The notes: generated by a model not told the origin, from the letters alone. Positions 8,551 to 16,972 are shown, numbered from the stretch's first letter. The stretch: DNA of 64,000 bases from DATKJS01 sp050015275 (GCA_050015275.1 JBEKBS010000001.1:1-64000), one strand, 5' to 3'. Numbers and translations are program-made.

Positions 8551-9383
8551 TGCCCAAGATCCTGGAGAGACGGCGCCTGGTGCCCAACCTGCACCTCATC
8601 GAGGTCCACGCCCCCGAGGTGGCCAGGAAATGCCGGCCTGGACAGTTCGTCATCATCATGCCCGACGAGAAGGGCGAGCGCATCCCCCTCTCCGTCGCCG
8701 ACTGGAACTTGGAACGGGGATCGGTCACGGCCGTTTTTCTCGTCGTCGGAACGACGACGCGGAAGCTCGCCGCGCTCGACGCCGGCGCCGAGGTCCCTGT
8801 TTTCGTCGGCCCGTTGGGCCGTCCTTCCGATATCGCCACGGTCGGAACGGTCGTCCTGGCCGGCGGCTGCTTCGGCATCGGGGCTCTCTGGCCCGTGGCC
8901 CGGGCGCTCAAGGCGGCCGGGAACCGGGTCATCGCCCTCCTCGACGCCAAAGCGGACTACCTCGTCTACTGGAAGGACCGCTACCTCTCGGTCTGCGACA
9001 AAGTCCTGTTCTCGTCGCGCGATTATGCCCTTGGCTCGAAGGAGTTCGTGCCCGGGCCGCTCGAGGCGGTCCTCAAGGCCGAGGCGCCGGTGGCCCGGGT
9101 CATCGCCATCGGCTGCACCTATCTCATGTACGCCAGCTCCCAGGCCACGCGTCCGCTGGGCATCAAGACGATCGTCAGCCTGAATCCGATCATGGTCGAC
9201 GGGACGGGAATGTGCGGCGCCTGCCGCTGCACGGCGGCGGGCAAGACCAAGTTCGCTTGCGTCGACGGACCGGACTTCGACGGCCACGAGGTGGACTGGG
9301 ACGAGCTTTTCACGCGGCGGAGATCCTACTTCGAGGCGGAGGTCCGCTCGCTCTGCCAATGGGAGGAGCGCGAGCTCCCTTAG
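8547..9383 (+). CDS. NfnA-like ferredoxin-NADP reductase subunit
   Basis: A 278-residue FAD/[2Fe-2S] protein related to NfnA, also annotated as sulfide dehydrogenase alpha or glutamate synthase-associated reductase. The flavin motif is seen in ERIPLSVADW. The C-terminal cluster region has the family pattern VDGTGMCGACR followed by ACVDGPDFDGH. It departs from the fused copy elsewhere in this window in the nucleotide-binding turn: GGCFGIGALWP here against GGGVGIAPVYP there. It also has CTYLMYASSQ where the fused copy has GPGIMMKTVC. It overlaps the NuoG-like gene by four bases and precedes the NfnB-like gene, so the five genes are probably one transcript and possibly one complex. Confidence 0.88.
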   Translation: MMPKILERRRLVPNLHLIEVHAPEVARKCRPGQFVIIMPDEKGERIPLSVADWNLERGSVTAVFLVVGTTTRKLAALDAGAEVPVFVGPLGRPSDIATVGTVVLAGGCFGIGALWPVARALKAAGNRVIALLDAKADYLVYWKDRYLSVCDKVLFSSRDYALGSKEFVPGPLEAVLKAEAPVARVIAIGCTYLMYASSQATRPLGIKTIVSLNPIMVDGTGMCGACRCTAAGKTKFACVDGPDFDGHEVDWDELFTRRRSYFEAEVRSLCQWEERELP

Positions 9384-9401
9384 AGGAAGGGACGAAAAGG
9401 C

Positions 9402-10904
9402 ATGGCCGAGGACAAGAAGAAAGAGCTGGCCCCGGAAGAAAAGGCACGGCTGCGGGCCGGGTTCGAAAAGGAGTGGCGCGCGGAGTTGCGCAAGGCGCTT
9501 CCGGCAAAGGAGCGGATGAAGGTCGCCCGCAAGAAGATGCCGGAACGCCCGCCGGATCTCCGCAACCGTGATTTCAAGGAGGTCAATCTCGGCCTGACTC
9601 CGGAAATGGCCCGGGAGGAGGCCCGGCGCTGCCTCGATTGCGCCAATCCCCAATGCGTCACCGGCTGCCCCGTGTCCATCGATATCCCGAGCTTCGTCAA
9701 GCTCATCGAGGCGGGCCGCTTCCTCGAAGCGGCCTGGAAGCTCAAGGAGACAAACTCCCTTCCGGCCATCTGCGGCCGCGTCTGCCCCCAGGAATCCCAG
9801 TGCGAGGAAGTGTGCACGCTGAAAAGGGCCACCGGCGTTTCCGTGGCCATCGGCAACCTGGAGCGTTTCGCGGCCGATTTCGAGCGGGGCAGCGGCTCCC
9901 TGGAAATCCCGCCCTTCCCGCCGCCGACGGGAAAGAAAGCGGCCGTCATCGGGGCCGGGCCTGCGGGACTGACGGTCGCGGGCGACCTGGCCAAGCTCGG
10001 CCACAAAGTGACGATCTTCGAGGCCCTTCACGAGTCGGGCGGTGTCCTGATCTACGGCATCCCGGAGTTCCGGCTTCCCAAGGCCATCCTGAAGGCCGAG
10101 GTCGATTATCTGCGGCGGCTCGGCGTCGAGATCCGGACGAGCTTCGTTGTCGGCCTGACCGCGACGATCGACGACCTGCGGGCTGACGGCTACGAAGCCT
10201 TCTTCATCGGCTCGGGCGCGGGCCTGCCGAACTTCATGAAGATCCCCGGGGAGAACCTGGTCGGCGTCTACTCGGCCAACGAATATCTCACGCGGGTCAA
10301 TCTCATGCGGGCCTACGCCTTCCCGGACTACGACACGCCAGTCCTCAAGGCCAGGACGGCGGCCGTCATCGGCGGCGGGAACGTCGCCATGGACTCCGTC
10401 CGCACGGCCAAGCGGCTGGGCGCCGAGCGGGCGGTCATCGTCTACCGCCGCTCGCGGACCGAGATGCCGGCCCGGAGCGAGGAAATCCATCACGCCGAGG
10501 AGGAGGGGATCGAATTCCAGCTTCTGACGACGCCCATCCGCTACTTCGGAGACGAACACGGACAGGTCAGAGCCATGGAATGCCAGAAGATGGGGCTCGG
10601 CGAACCCGATTCCTCGGGCCGGCGGCGCCCCCTCCCGATCGAGGGCTCGGAATATACGATGGAGGTCGACCTCGTCGTCTGCGCCATCGGCCAGAGCCCC
10701 AACCCGCTCATTCCTCAGACGACCCCCGGCCTCAAGGTCGGCAAATGGGGGAATGTCGAGGTTGACTGGACCACCATGGCGACCAGCCTCCCAGGCGTCT
10801 TTGCCGGAGGGGACATCATCCGGGGCGGGGCGACGGTCATCCTGGCCATGGGAGACGCCCGGATCGCGGCCGCGGAGATCGATAGGCATCTCCGCCGGGG
10901 TTGA
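9402..10904 (+). CDS. NfnB-like NADPH/FAD iron-sulfur subunit (glutamate synthase small-subunit family)
   Basis: A 500-residue protein of the GltD/NfnB family. A charged N-terminus precedes the two-[4Fe-4S] domain (RCLDCANPQCVTGCPVS; CGRVCPQESQCEEVC). The FAD site is VIGAGPAGLTVAG, and the NADP site is IGGGNVAMDSVRTAKRLGA, followed by the Arg-rich VYRRSRTEMPAR that contacts the 2'-phosphate in the family. No glutamate synthase large subunit is nearby, so a role in NADPH/ferredoxin/NADH exchange is more likely than glutamate synthesis. It ends the five-gene operon. The cluster and nucleotide motifs look canonical, unlike the partner NfnA-like protein. Confidence 0.9.
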   Translation: MAEDKKKELAPEEKARLRAGFEKEWRAELRKALPAKERMKVARKKMPERPPDLRNRDFKEVNLGLTPEMAREEARRCLDCANPQCVTGCPVSIDIPSFVKLIEAGRFLEAAWKLKETNSLPAICGRVCPQESQCEEVCTLKRATGVSVAIGNLERFAADFERGSGSLEIPPFPPPTGKKAAVIGAGPAGLTVAGDLAKLGHKVTIFEALHESGGVLIYGIPEFRLPKAILKAEVDYLRRLGVEIRTSFVVGLTATIDDLRADGYEAFFIGSGAGLPNFMKIPGENLVGVYSANEYLTRVNLMRAYAFPDYDTPVLKARTAAVIGGGNVAMDSVRTAKRLGAERAVIVYRRSRTEMPARSEEIHHAEEEGIEFQLLTTPIRYFGDEHGQVRAMECQKMGLGEPDSSGRRRPLPIEGSEYTMEVDLVVCAIGQSPNPLIPQTTPGLKVGKWGNVEVDWTTMATSLPGVFAGGDIIRGGATVILAMGDARIAAAEIDRHLRRG

Positions 10905-11135
10905 ATTCACCCCCGCTTTTTCTATCTACGGCTTCCTTTCAAACCCTCAAGAGAAGGAGCCATCCAGTGGATTTAAACTACGGGCCCCTAGAGTTCTCTA
11001 GAGATAAAATTTCATATTCCCAAAGCTGTTAAACCAGCGGACAAGTCCAACGGCTTGAGAACCTAACTTTAGAGGTGGCACCGTGAGGGTGGAGGGGTTG
11101 TCAGTCGTCTCTTCCTACGAGGCGTGCTCTCTAAT
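10905..11135. other. Gene-free, AT-richer boundary segment
   Basis: Base composition drops here compared with the operon before it. The only clear structure is the palindrome CTAGAGTTCTCTAG at 10988-11001. No gene or hairpin with a T tract is evident. Confidence 0.45.
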
Positions 11136-11696
11136 CTAAAAATCCTCCGCTAGACGATATTCTTCTTTTATATCGGCAGGGACAGGGGGAATTCCTCCAT
11201 CTTTTTTTTCAAAGTTTGTCCGATGCTTTTCGAAGAAAGCAAGACCGTCCCTCGTAATCGAGCAAATATCGTCCGATCCATATCTGGATAGGGCAATGTC
11301 GTTTCGTTGTCTTAATGCATGAAGAACCACATCGAAGTCGGTTATTGTTTTCTGATCAAAAACTGCTAGATAACAGTCTCTTAAGTAAGTTCTCCTAGCG
11401 CTCCGGCCACAGCAATCCGCAAGTGCTGACAGAATGAACATGTGCTCTTTGTTGAGCTTCAATTTTGCTTTTCTTCGTCCGTCGCGTCTGCTGTCGCTTT
11501 GACCATAACGATGAACCCAATACGCTGTATGGGCCGCTACAGCAAAAAGCAGAATTATCAGGGTGAGAAGAATCCAGTCCGGAATCACCCACGTGGAGAC
11601 TTTCAGCTTTACTCCCCACTCGAATATCCCAAGCACCAATACGATTCCTCCAAATACCCCCGCCAAAAACTTTATGAGCGGCCTCCAATAATTCAT
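11136..11696 (-). CDS. Two-helix membrane protein with a possible winged-helix domain
   Basis: About 186 residues from the ATG at 11696, which has GAGGG upstream; ATGs at 11723 and 11735 are alternatives. Two hydrophobic segments (LIKFLAGVFGGIVLVLGIF and WILLTLIILLFAVAAH) are followed by a basic linker. A soluble C-terminal region of about 110 residues resembles small winged-helix folds (MFILSALADCCG, then VVLHALRQRNDIALSRYG). Its base composition is AT-richer than its neighbours, suggesting recent acquisition. The family is not recognised. No partner gene adjoins it. Confidence 0.6.
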   Translation of the reverse strand: MNYWRPLIKFLAGVFGGIVLVLGIFEWGVKLKVSTWVIPDWILLTLIILLFAVAAHTAYWVHRYGQSDSRRDGRRKAKLKLNKEHMFILSALADCCGRSARRTYLRDCYLAVFDQKTITDFDVVLHALRQRNDIALSRYGSDDICSITRDGLAFFEKHRTNFEKKDGGIPPVPADIKEEYRLAEDF

Positions 11697-12149
11697 CTTG
11701 ATCCCTCGTTGACTCTCATTCATTGAGACTCCCATGGCCCATATAACGTCTGTCCCCTATGAGACCCGTTCACCCGTCTTCACTGGCGTCTATTCCTGAT
11801 TAGGGGGTCCATGCCCTCTTCTTCTTCCTAAACCCCACCTCACCACCGGCCACCAGGGCTTCCACGGTCCACACATCGGGTTGGGAGTTCATGATCCTAA
11901 CATGACTGGAGCCGATGGGAACCGTACCCTTCTTCGCTAGTATCTCGGGTCAGATGACCGTACAAATATACTGACTCCCTGTTCTTCTCTATGAAATCTT
12001 CCGGCGGCTCTCGGATTTGGCGGAGTTCGTCTTGGCCACTCATGAATACGTCCTGCTGACCATCCGATTTTACTTCCCCCGATGCTCGTAATGCAACTTC
12101 AATTTCCTGCCACCGACCCTTTCCACCGCCTCTGTTCGCCGTCTTATAT
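11697..12149. other. Gene-poor stretch, probably decayed foreign DNA
   Basis: About 450 bases with no gene I can support on either strand. The minus-strand reading frame across 11897-12226 has no ribosome site and no recognisable domain. The strip sits between a membrane protein of unusual composition and an excisionase-like remnant, which suggests an eroded mobile element. Confidence 0.4.
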
Positions 12150-12329
12150 AACAATGCCAGGAAAGAAGACATCGCGTCCGTGAGGACAAGCGGCTCAGGA
12201 ATCCGCTTCAATGAGCGGGATATCAAAGAATGGATTGACAGCCGCTCCCGGAAAATCTTGCCCCAGGTTGAACACCGGCCAGAGTTCCACCGTAACCTCG
12301 AAGATTATGATAAGATGCTCCTGAAATGA
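12150..12329 (+). pseudogene. Remnant of an excisionase-type (HTH_17) DNA-binding protein
   Basis: The reading frame ending at the TGA at 12327-12329 encodes GIRFNERDIKEWIDSR followed by a basic tail. This resembles the second half of the small MerR/AlpA-like helix-turn-helix proteins that accompany integrases. The first helices and a proper start codon are missing: the only in-frame start is a GTG at 12180 lying inside the motif. A 36-codon frame (12326-12436) overlaps its stop as ATGA and in turn overlaps the next gene. No integrase is left nearby. Confidence 0.4.
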
Positions 12330-12432
12330 AGGACGGAAAGACCCCTGGTATATCAATTCTGGGGATGAAGCTGGCAAAGGAGCCCCGCGGGTCATTAAAT
12401 ATGCTCTATGGACCTCTCCGGAAGATGCCGTC

Positions 12433-12741
12433 ATGAACATCATCAACGAACCGCCCGAGAATAAACGCCCCGGAAAGAAGGGCTTATCGCTCCTCCCGGC
12501 CTTGGCCGTCCTCCTCTCGGTCGCCGGCTTGGCCGGATTCCTCTATCTTTTCGTCCGGGACTTCAACATCTACTGGCTCATGCTGTCGCCGGTCATCATC
12601 GCCTTTTATCAGGTCCCGGCCGCCTTCGTCTTCTGGCTCCATAAAAAGAGGCGCGCCGCTGCGGCCCGGTCGGGGAGGATGGAAGGGCAGGGCCCGGAAC
12701 CGGACCCGCCCGGAGGCGGAATGCCCGGCAAGGAAGTCTGA
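12433..12741 (+). CDS. Small two-helix membrane protein
   Basis: A 102-residue protein with two hydrophobic segments (LLPALAVLLSVAGLAGFLYLF and IYWLMLSPVIIAFYQV), a basic linker and a Gly/Pro-rich polar tail. Codon use is GC-rich like the main chromosome, unlike the strip before it. A modest GGAAG ribosome site precedes the ATG. The family is unknown, and no domain beyond the helices can be seen. Confidence 0.6.
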   Translation: MNIINEPPENKRPGKKGLSLLPALAVLLSVAGLAGFLYLFVRDFNIYWLMLSPVIIAFYQVPAAFVFWLHKKRRAAAARSGRMEGQGPEPDPPGGGMPGKEV

Positions 12742-12793
12742 CCCCGGGCGTACGTCAGGCCCGCCGGTCCGTCGCGGGCGGGGGAGAGTCAAG

Positions 12794-12866
12794 CGCCCCC
12801 GACGGGATTCGAACCCGTGTTGCTGCCTTGAAAGGGCGGTGTCCTGGGCCTCTAGACGACAGGGGC
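12794..12866 (-). tRNA. tRNA-Glu (anticodon TTC)
   Basis: The minus strand folds as a 73-base tRNA. The acceptor GCCCCTG pairs with CGGGGGC (one G-U pair) with discriminator G, the T arm contains GGTTCGAATCC, and the loop CTTTCAA carries anticodon TTC. The anticodon stem has one C-A mismatch (CCGCC against GGCAG). CCA is not encoded. It follows tRNA-Lys by 11 bases on the same transcript. Confidence 0.93.
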
Positions 12867-12877
12867 AAAAAAGAAAA

Positions 12878-12949
12878 TGAGCCGTGCTGGACTCGAACCA
12901 GCGACACCCGGCTTAAAAGGCCGGTGCTCTCCCTCTGAGCTAACGGCCC
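12878..12949 (-). tRNA. tRNA-Lys (anticodon TTT)
   Basis: The minus strand gives a 72-base cloverleaf. The acceptor GGGCCGT pairs with ACGGCTC, the anticodon stem CCGGC/GCCGG is perfect around loop CTTTTAA, and the T arm is GCTGG/CCAGC. CCA is not encoded. It is the first tRNA after a strong promoter. Confidence 0.95.
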
Positions 12950-12962
12950 GGAAAAAAATCCT

Positions 12963-12990
12963 ATTATATAGAATGAGAAAAAAGAGTCAA
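12963..12990 (-). promoter_or_regulatory. Promoter of the tRNA-Lys/tRNA-Glu pair
   Basis: TTGACT and a perfect TATAAT are separated by 16 bases on the minus strand, placing the transcription start a few bases before tRNA-Lys. Confidence 0.75.
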
Positions 12991-13016
12991 GGCGTCCCAG
13001 CGAGGGGCTCTTCTAC

Positions 13017-13706
13017 TCAGGCGACCGGCTCGAACCTGATGATGACCCAGCGGCTCGGCAGCTTCTGGCCGCCTTCGTTCTTCAGATCGTACATTCTCAT
13101 CAGCAGGCGGTAACTCTTGGTCTGCCCCTGCTTGGTCTTGATCTTGACGACGACGTCCTTGGAGTGGACGTTTCCGCCGAGGTCCCTGACCGTGGGCAGC
13201 TCCCGAAGGCCGAGCGAAAAGAGCGTGATCTGCTCTTCGGCCGCGGCGGCGGCCTTGGCGTCGTTGTAGCCTTTCTTGAACTCTTTCATCTTGCCGTATT
13301 CGGCGTCATATTTCGCCTGGGCCTCCTCGACTTTCTTCTTGGCGACGGCTTTGGCCCCTCCCGTCCGGGCGAGGTCCAGCTCGTCCTTGGCATTGGCGAG
13401 GACGGTGTCAGCGTCCATCGTCGGGCCGATCTGGGCGTCCTGGGCCTTCTTCGCCTCAAGCTCTTTCTTGCCGAGGTCGGACAGGATCGCGGGCTCGATC
13501 TTTTCGGCGGTGACGCTGATGATGTCCCAGGAGGCGACGTCCCACTGGGCCGGCTCGAGGGCCATGGAAGCCATGGTGGCATTGTCGTTCATGCTGACGG
13601 CGTTGAAGTACCGCGACAGAAGGGTCTGTTCCGGGTTTGAGGAACAGCTCTGCATGACGGAAAAGGCAAGAAGGATCCCCAAAACGATCAATGTCTTTTT
13701 TCTCAT
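13017..13706 (-). CDS. Predicted lipoprotein with a helical, charged middle
   Basis: A 229-residue exported protein. The N-terminus MRKKTLIVLGILLAF followed by SVMQSCSS looks like a lipoprotein signal with Cys21 as the lipidated residue, although the residues before the Cys are not the textbook lipobox. Residues 75-150 are Ala/Lys/Glu-rich and probably a long helix or coiled coil. The C-terminal region (about 160-229) is beta-rich and ends SRWVIIRFEPVA. A strong AAGGAGG ribosome site supports the start. No family is recognised; it is expressed away from the hydrogenase genes that follow. Confidence 0.8.
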   Translation of the reverse strand: MRKKTLIVLGILLAFSVMQSCSSNPEQTLLSRYFNAVSMNDNATMASMALEPAQWDVASWDIISVTAEKIEPAILSDLGKKELEAKKAQDAQIGPTMDADTVLANAKDELDLARTGGAKAVAKKKVEEAQAKYDAEYGKMKEFKKGYNDAKAAAAAEEQITLFSLGLRELPTVRDLGGNVHSKDVVVKIKTKQGQTKSYRLLMRMYDLKNEGGQKLPSRWVIIRFEPVA

Positions 13707-13903
13707 GATTCCTCCTTCTCAGGGTCCTATCCGGTTTGTTCTGGCCCCATCTTAACCTGTTTTCAAGGAAAAATGCAAGCCCTAAAATCGTCGCCGGGAC
13801 GCTCCCCGCCCCGGCGCAGGGCCGGACCCGGGACCGGATCCTTGACTATTTTTTTGGATCCCCTTTTGTGCTAAACTACAACGCTCGCTCATGGGGTTTC
13901 ATC

Positions 13904-15712
13904 ATGGAACATTATAAAGAGATCATCCTCAAGCATCGGAAAGACCCGGCGAGGCTCCTGGATATCATCCGGGACATCCAGGCCCGGGCCGGCCGCGTCC
14001 CTCCCGAGGCCGTTTCCGAGATCGCCCGCCACCTCAAGCTCTCCGAGGCCGATGTCCGGGGCGTCGTGACCTTCTACCATTTCTTTTCCCTCACTTCCCG
14101 GGGGATGGCCGCCATCTTCCTGAACGACTCCGTCACCTCCAGGATGAAAGGCTGGGCCGCCGTGGCCCGGGCCTTCGAAGAGGAGGCGGGTTGCCGGTTC
14201 GGCGAGGTCGCGGCGGACGGCCTCGTTGGGCTCTTCCCGACGTCCTGCATCGGGATGAACGACCAGGAGCCCTCGGCCATCGTCCAGGGCGTCATCTTCA
14301 CGAACTTGACGGCCGAAAAAGCCAAGGATATCGTTCGGGGCCTGCGGGCCGGCCGCTCCGCCCAGGACCTCGTCAATGTCCTCGGGGACGGGGCCAACCA
14401 GTCCGGCCTCGTCCGGGCGATGGTCTCGAACAACATCCGGAAGCGGGGTCCGGTCCTCTTCGGCCCGTTCGAGTCCGGGTCCGCGGTCAGGAAGGCCGTC
14501 TCGATGAAGCCCGAAGAAGTCATCGACGAGGTCAAGAAGTCGGGCCTTCAGGGCCGCGGCGGGGCCGGCTTCCCGACGGGGTTGAAGTGGGATCTCTGCC
14601 GGAAGGAGAAGGCCGACCGGCATTATGTCGTCTGCAACGCCGACGAGGGGGAGCCGGGCACGTTCAAGGACCGGGTCGTCCTGACCGAGCTGCCGCAGCT
14701 CCTCTTCGAAGGCATAGCCGTGGCCGGCTACGCAGTCGGCGCCCGGGAAGGCATCCTCTATCTCCGGGCCGAATACTCTTATTTGAAGCCTTACCTCGAA
14801 TCCGTCCTCGACGGCCTTCGCCGGGAGAACCTCCTGGGGAAGAAGGTCGCCGGGGCGCCGGGTTTCGATTTCGACATCACGATCAAGTCGGGCGCGGGCG
14901 CCTACATCTGCGGGGAGGAATCCGCGCTTCTCGAATCGGCCGAGGGGAAAAGGGGGGAGCCGCGGGACAGGCCGCCGTTCCCTGTCCAGGTCGGCTACCT
15001 CAACCAGCCGACGACCGTCAACAACGTGGAGACCCTGGCCACGGCCGCCCAGGTCCTCGTCCACGGCGCGTCCTGGTTCAAGAACATGGGAACACCGAAG
15101 TCTTCGGGGACCAAGCTCCTGAGCGTTTCCGGGGACTGCGCTTTTCCCGGCATCTACGAGGTCGAGTTCGGCCTGACCGTCGAGGACCTCCTGAACATGG
15201 CCGGGGCCCCGGAGGCCAAGGCCGTTCAGGTCGGCGGACCCTCGGGGACATGCCTCTCGCGGGCCGGCTTCCGGAGAAAGATCTGTTTTTCGGACCTTTC
15301 GACGGGCGGCTCGGTCATCATCTTCGGGCCGGAGCGCGATATCTTCGAGATCGTCGGCAATTTCATGGAGTTCTTCGTCGAGGAGTCCTGCGGCTGGTGC
15401 ACCCCCTGCCGGGCGGGCAACGTCCTCCTGAAAAAGAAATTCGAAAAGGTCGTCCAGGGCCAGGGCACGGGCCAGGACCTCAAGGACCTCGAGGACTTGG
15501 GGAAGCTCGTCAAATTGACGAGCCGGTGCGGGCTGGGCCAGACTTCGCCCAACCCCATCCTGACGACCCTCCAGAGCTTCCCCGAGCTCTACGAGGCGAA
15601 GGTCCGGAAGGGCGTCGACTTTGTCCCGGACTTCGACCTCCGGGAGGCCATCCAGGACGGCTGCACGGCCGCCAACCGCCAGCCCGAGTGCAAAGAGTCC
15701 CTCCATGACTGA
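13904..15712 (+). CDS. hoxF: Diaphorase subunit HoxEF (fused HoxE and HoxF domains)
   Basis: A 602-residue NADH/FMN subunit of an NAD-linked [NiFe] hydrogenase, the same architecture and length as Ralstonia HoxF. The N-terminal 150 residues are HoxE-like, but the cluster ligands are mostly lost: the C-x4-C position reads FLNDSVTS and the C-x3-C position keeps only the Cys of SCIGMND. The flavin/NADH core (GLQGRGGAGFPTGLKW; CNADEGEPGTFKDR) and the [4Fe-4S] site (ESCGWCTPCRAGN, SRCGLGQTSPNP) are intact. It lacks the C-terminal ferredoxin domains of the other NuoF-like protein here, arguing against the bifurcating type. It overlaps hoxU by eight bases. Confidence 0.93.
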   Translation: MEHYKEIILKHRKDPARLLDIIRDIQARAGRVPPEAVSEIARHLKLSEADVRGVVTFYHFFSLTSRGMAAIFLNDSVTSRMKGWAAVARAFEEEAGCRFGEVAADGLVGLFPTSCIGMNDQEPSAIVQGVIFTNLTAEKAKDIVRGLRAGRSAQDLVNVLGDGANQSGLVRAMVSNNIRKRGPVLFGPFESGSAVRKAVSMKPEEVIDEVKKSGLQGRGGAGFPTGLKWDLCRKEKADRHYVVCNADEGEPGTFKDRVVLTELPQLLFEGIAVAGYAVGAREGILYLRAEYSYLKPYLESVLDGLRRENLLGKKVAGAPGFDFDITIKSGAGAYICGEESALLESAEGKRGEPRDRPPFPVQVGYLNQPTTVNNVETLATAAQVLVHGASWFKNMGTPKSSGTKLLSVSGDCAFPGIYEVEFGLTVEDLLNMAGAPEAKAVQVGGPSGTCLSRAGFRRKICFSDLSTGGSVIIFGPERDIFEIVGNFMEFFVEESCGWCTPCRAGNVLLKKKFEKVVQGQGTGQDLKDLEDLGKLVKLTSRCGLGQTSPNPILTTLQSFPELYEAKVRKGVDFVPDFDLREAIQDGCTAANRQPECKESLHD

Positions 15713-16409
15713 GATCCGGTTCACCATCGACGGCAAGGAGTGCCTGGGAAAGCCGGGCCAGACCATTGTCGAGGCCGCCAAGGCGAACGGCGTCTATATC
15801 CCCGTGCTCTGCCATTCTGAGGGGCTCCGGCCCGTCGGCAGCTGCCGGGTCTGCACGGTCCGGGTCAGCGGCCGCTACCTGGCCGCGTGCACCCAGCCGG
15901 TGGCCGAGGGCATGGCCGTCGAGAACTCGGCCGCGGACCTCGAGGACATGCGCAAGGCCCTCATCGAGATGCTCTTCGTCGAGGGCAACCACATGTGCCC
16001 GACCTGCGAGAAGAGCGGCAACTGCGAGCTCCAGGCCCTCGCCTATCGCTACCGGATCATGGCCCCCCGCTTTCCCTACCTGTTCCCGGTCCGGGATCTG
16101 GACGCGTCGAGCCCCAGGATCATGCTCGAGCGCAACCGGTGCATCCAGTGCCTGCGCTGCGTCCGGGCCGTCCGGTCCAAGGACGGGCGGAAGGTCTTCG
16201 CCTCCAGGGGCCGGACCCGGCATGTTACAATAGAAATGGACCGCGACCTGGCCGGGCACCTCAGTGATGAGGAAGCCCGGCGGGCCATGGACATCTGCCC
16301 CGTGGGCGCCATCCTGAGGAAGGAGGTCGGCTTCGCCGTGCCTATCGGGAAGCGGAAATTCGACAAGAGGCCCATCGGCAGCGACATCGAGGAAGGGCCC
16401 GCGAGGTGA
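15705..16409 (+). CDS. hoxU: Hydrogenase diaphorase iron-sulfur subunit HoxU
   Basis: A 234-residue NuoG-N-terminus-like electron-transfer subunit linking HoxF to HoxYH. It has a [2Fe-2S] domain (CHSEGLRPVGSCRVCTV, then AACTQP), a His/Cys-ligated cluster motif (NHMCPTCEKSGNCELQ) and one further [4Fe-4S] motif (CIQCLRCVRAV with a later DICPVG). The length equals known HoxU proteins, and it lacks the second ferredoxin pair seen in the NuoG-like protein of the first operon. The ATG overlaps the end of hoxF, and hoxY starts five bases after its stop. Confidence 0.93.
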   Translation: MTEIRFTIDGKECLGKPGQTIVEAAKANGVYIPVLCHSEGLRPVGSCRVCTVRVSGRYLAACTQPVAEGMAVENSAADLEDMRKALIEMLFVEGNHMCPTCEKSGNCELQALAYRYRIMAPRFPYLFPVRDLDASSPRIMLERNRCIQCLRCVRAVRSKDGRKVFASRGRTRHVTIEMDRDLAGHLSDEEARRAMDICPVGAILRKEVGFAVPIGKRKFDKRPIGSDIEEGPAR

Positions 16410-16413
16410 GGCC

Positions 16414-16959
16414 ATGAGCAAGCCCGTCATCGCCACCGCCTCGCTGGCCGGCTGCTTCGGCTGCCACATGTCCCTCTTGGACATCGACGGCCGTATCCTC
16501 AAGCTCATCGAGCTCGTGGAGTTCAACAAGTCGCCCATCGACGACATCAAGAAGTTCACCAAGCCCGTCGACGTGGGGCTCATCGAGGGCGGCTGCTGCA
16601 ACAGCGAGAACGTCGAGGTCCTCCGCTATTTCCGCAAGAATTGCAAGATCCTGGTCTCCCTCGGCGAGTGCGCCATCATGGGCGGGCTGCCCGCCCTGCG
16701 CAACGGCATCCCCCTCAAGGAATGCCTCGATGAGGCCTACATGAACAGCCCGACCGTGGACCCGGCCGACCGGCTCATCCCGGACGACGAAGAGCTGCCC
16801 ATCATTCTGGACAGGGTCTATCCCTGCCATGAGATCGTGAAAATCGATCATTTCCTGCCGGGCTGCCCGCCGTCGGCCGACCTCATCTGGGAAGCCTTGA
16901 CGGCCCTCATCGAGGGGAGGCCCCTGAACCTGACCTACGACCTCATCAAGTATGACTGA
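16414..16959 (+). CDS. hoxY: [NiFe] hydrogenase small subunit HoxY
   Basis: A 181-residue small subunit carrying the proximal [4Fe-4S] cluster. The Cys ligands are visible in GCFGCHMSLLD, SLGECAIMGG and LPGCPPSAD, with a CCNSEN segment between them. There is no Tat signal, so the enzyme is cytoplasmic, as expected for group 3. It sits between hoxU and hoxH with gaps of 4 and 13 bases. Confidence 0.95.
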   Translation: MSKPVIATASLAGCFGCHMSLLDIDGRILKLIELVEFNKSPIDDIKKFTKPVDVGLIEGGCCNSENVEVLRYFRKNCKILVSLGECAIMGGLPALRNGIPLKECLDEAYMNSPTVDPADRLIPDDEELPIILDRVYPCHEIVKIDHFLPGCPPSADLIWEALTALIEGRPLNLTYDLIKYD

Positions 16960-16972
16960 AGGGTGAACGAGC

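Noticed and set aside
11897..12226. 109-codon minus-strand frame as a gene
   Set aside because: No ribosome site, no domain, and it lies opposite the better-supported excisionase remnant in decayed DNA.
12877..13113. Plus-strand frame starting MSRAGLEPATPGLKGRC
   Set aside because: It reads antisense through tRNA-Lys; this peptide string is a well-known artefact of tRNA genes.
13866..13881. Possible Rex-like site (TTGT-N8-ACAA) before the hydrogenase operon
   Set aside because: Only four bases of each arm match, and the promoter there is weak (24-base spacing between TTGACT and TAAACT), so chance is likely.
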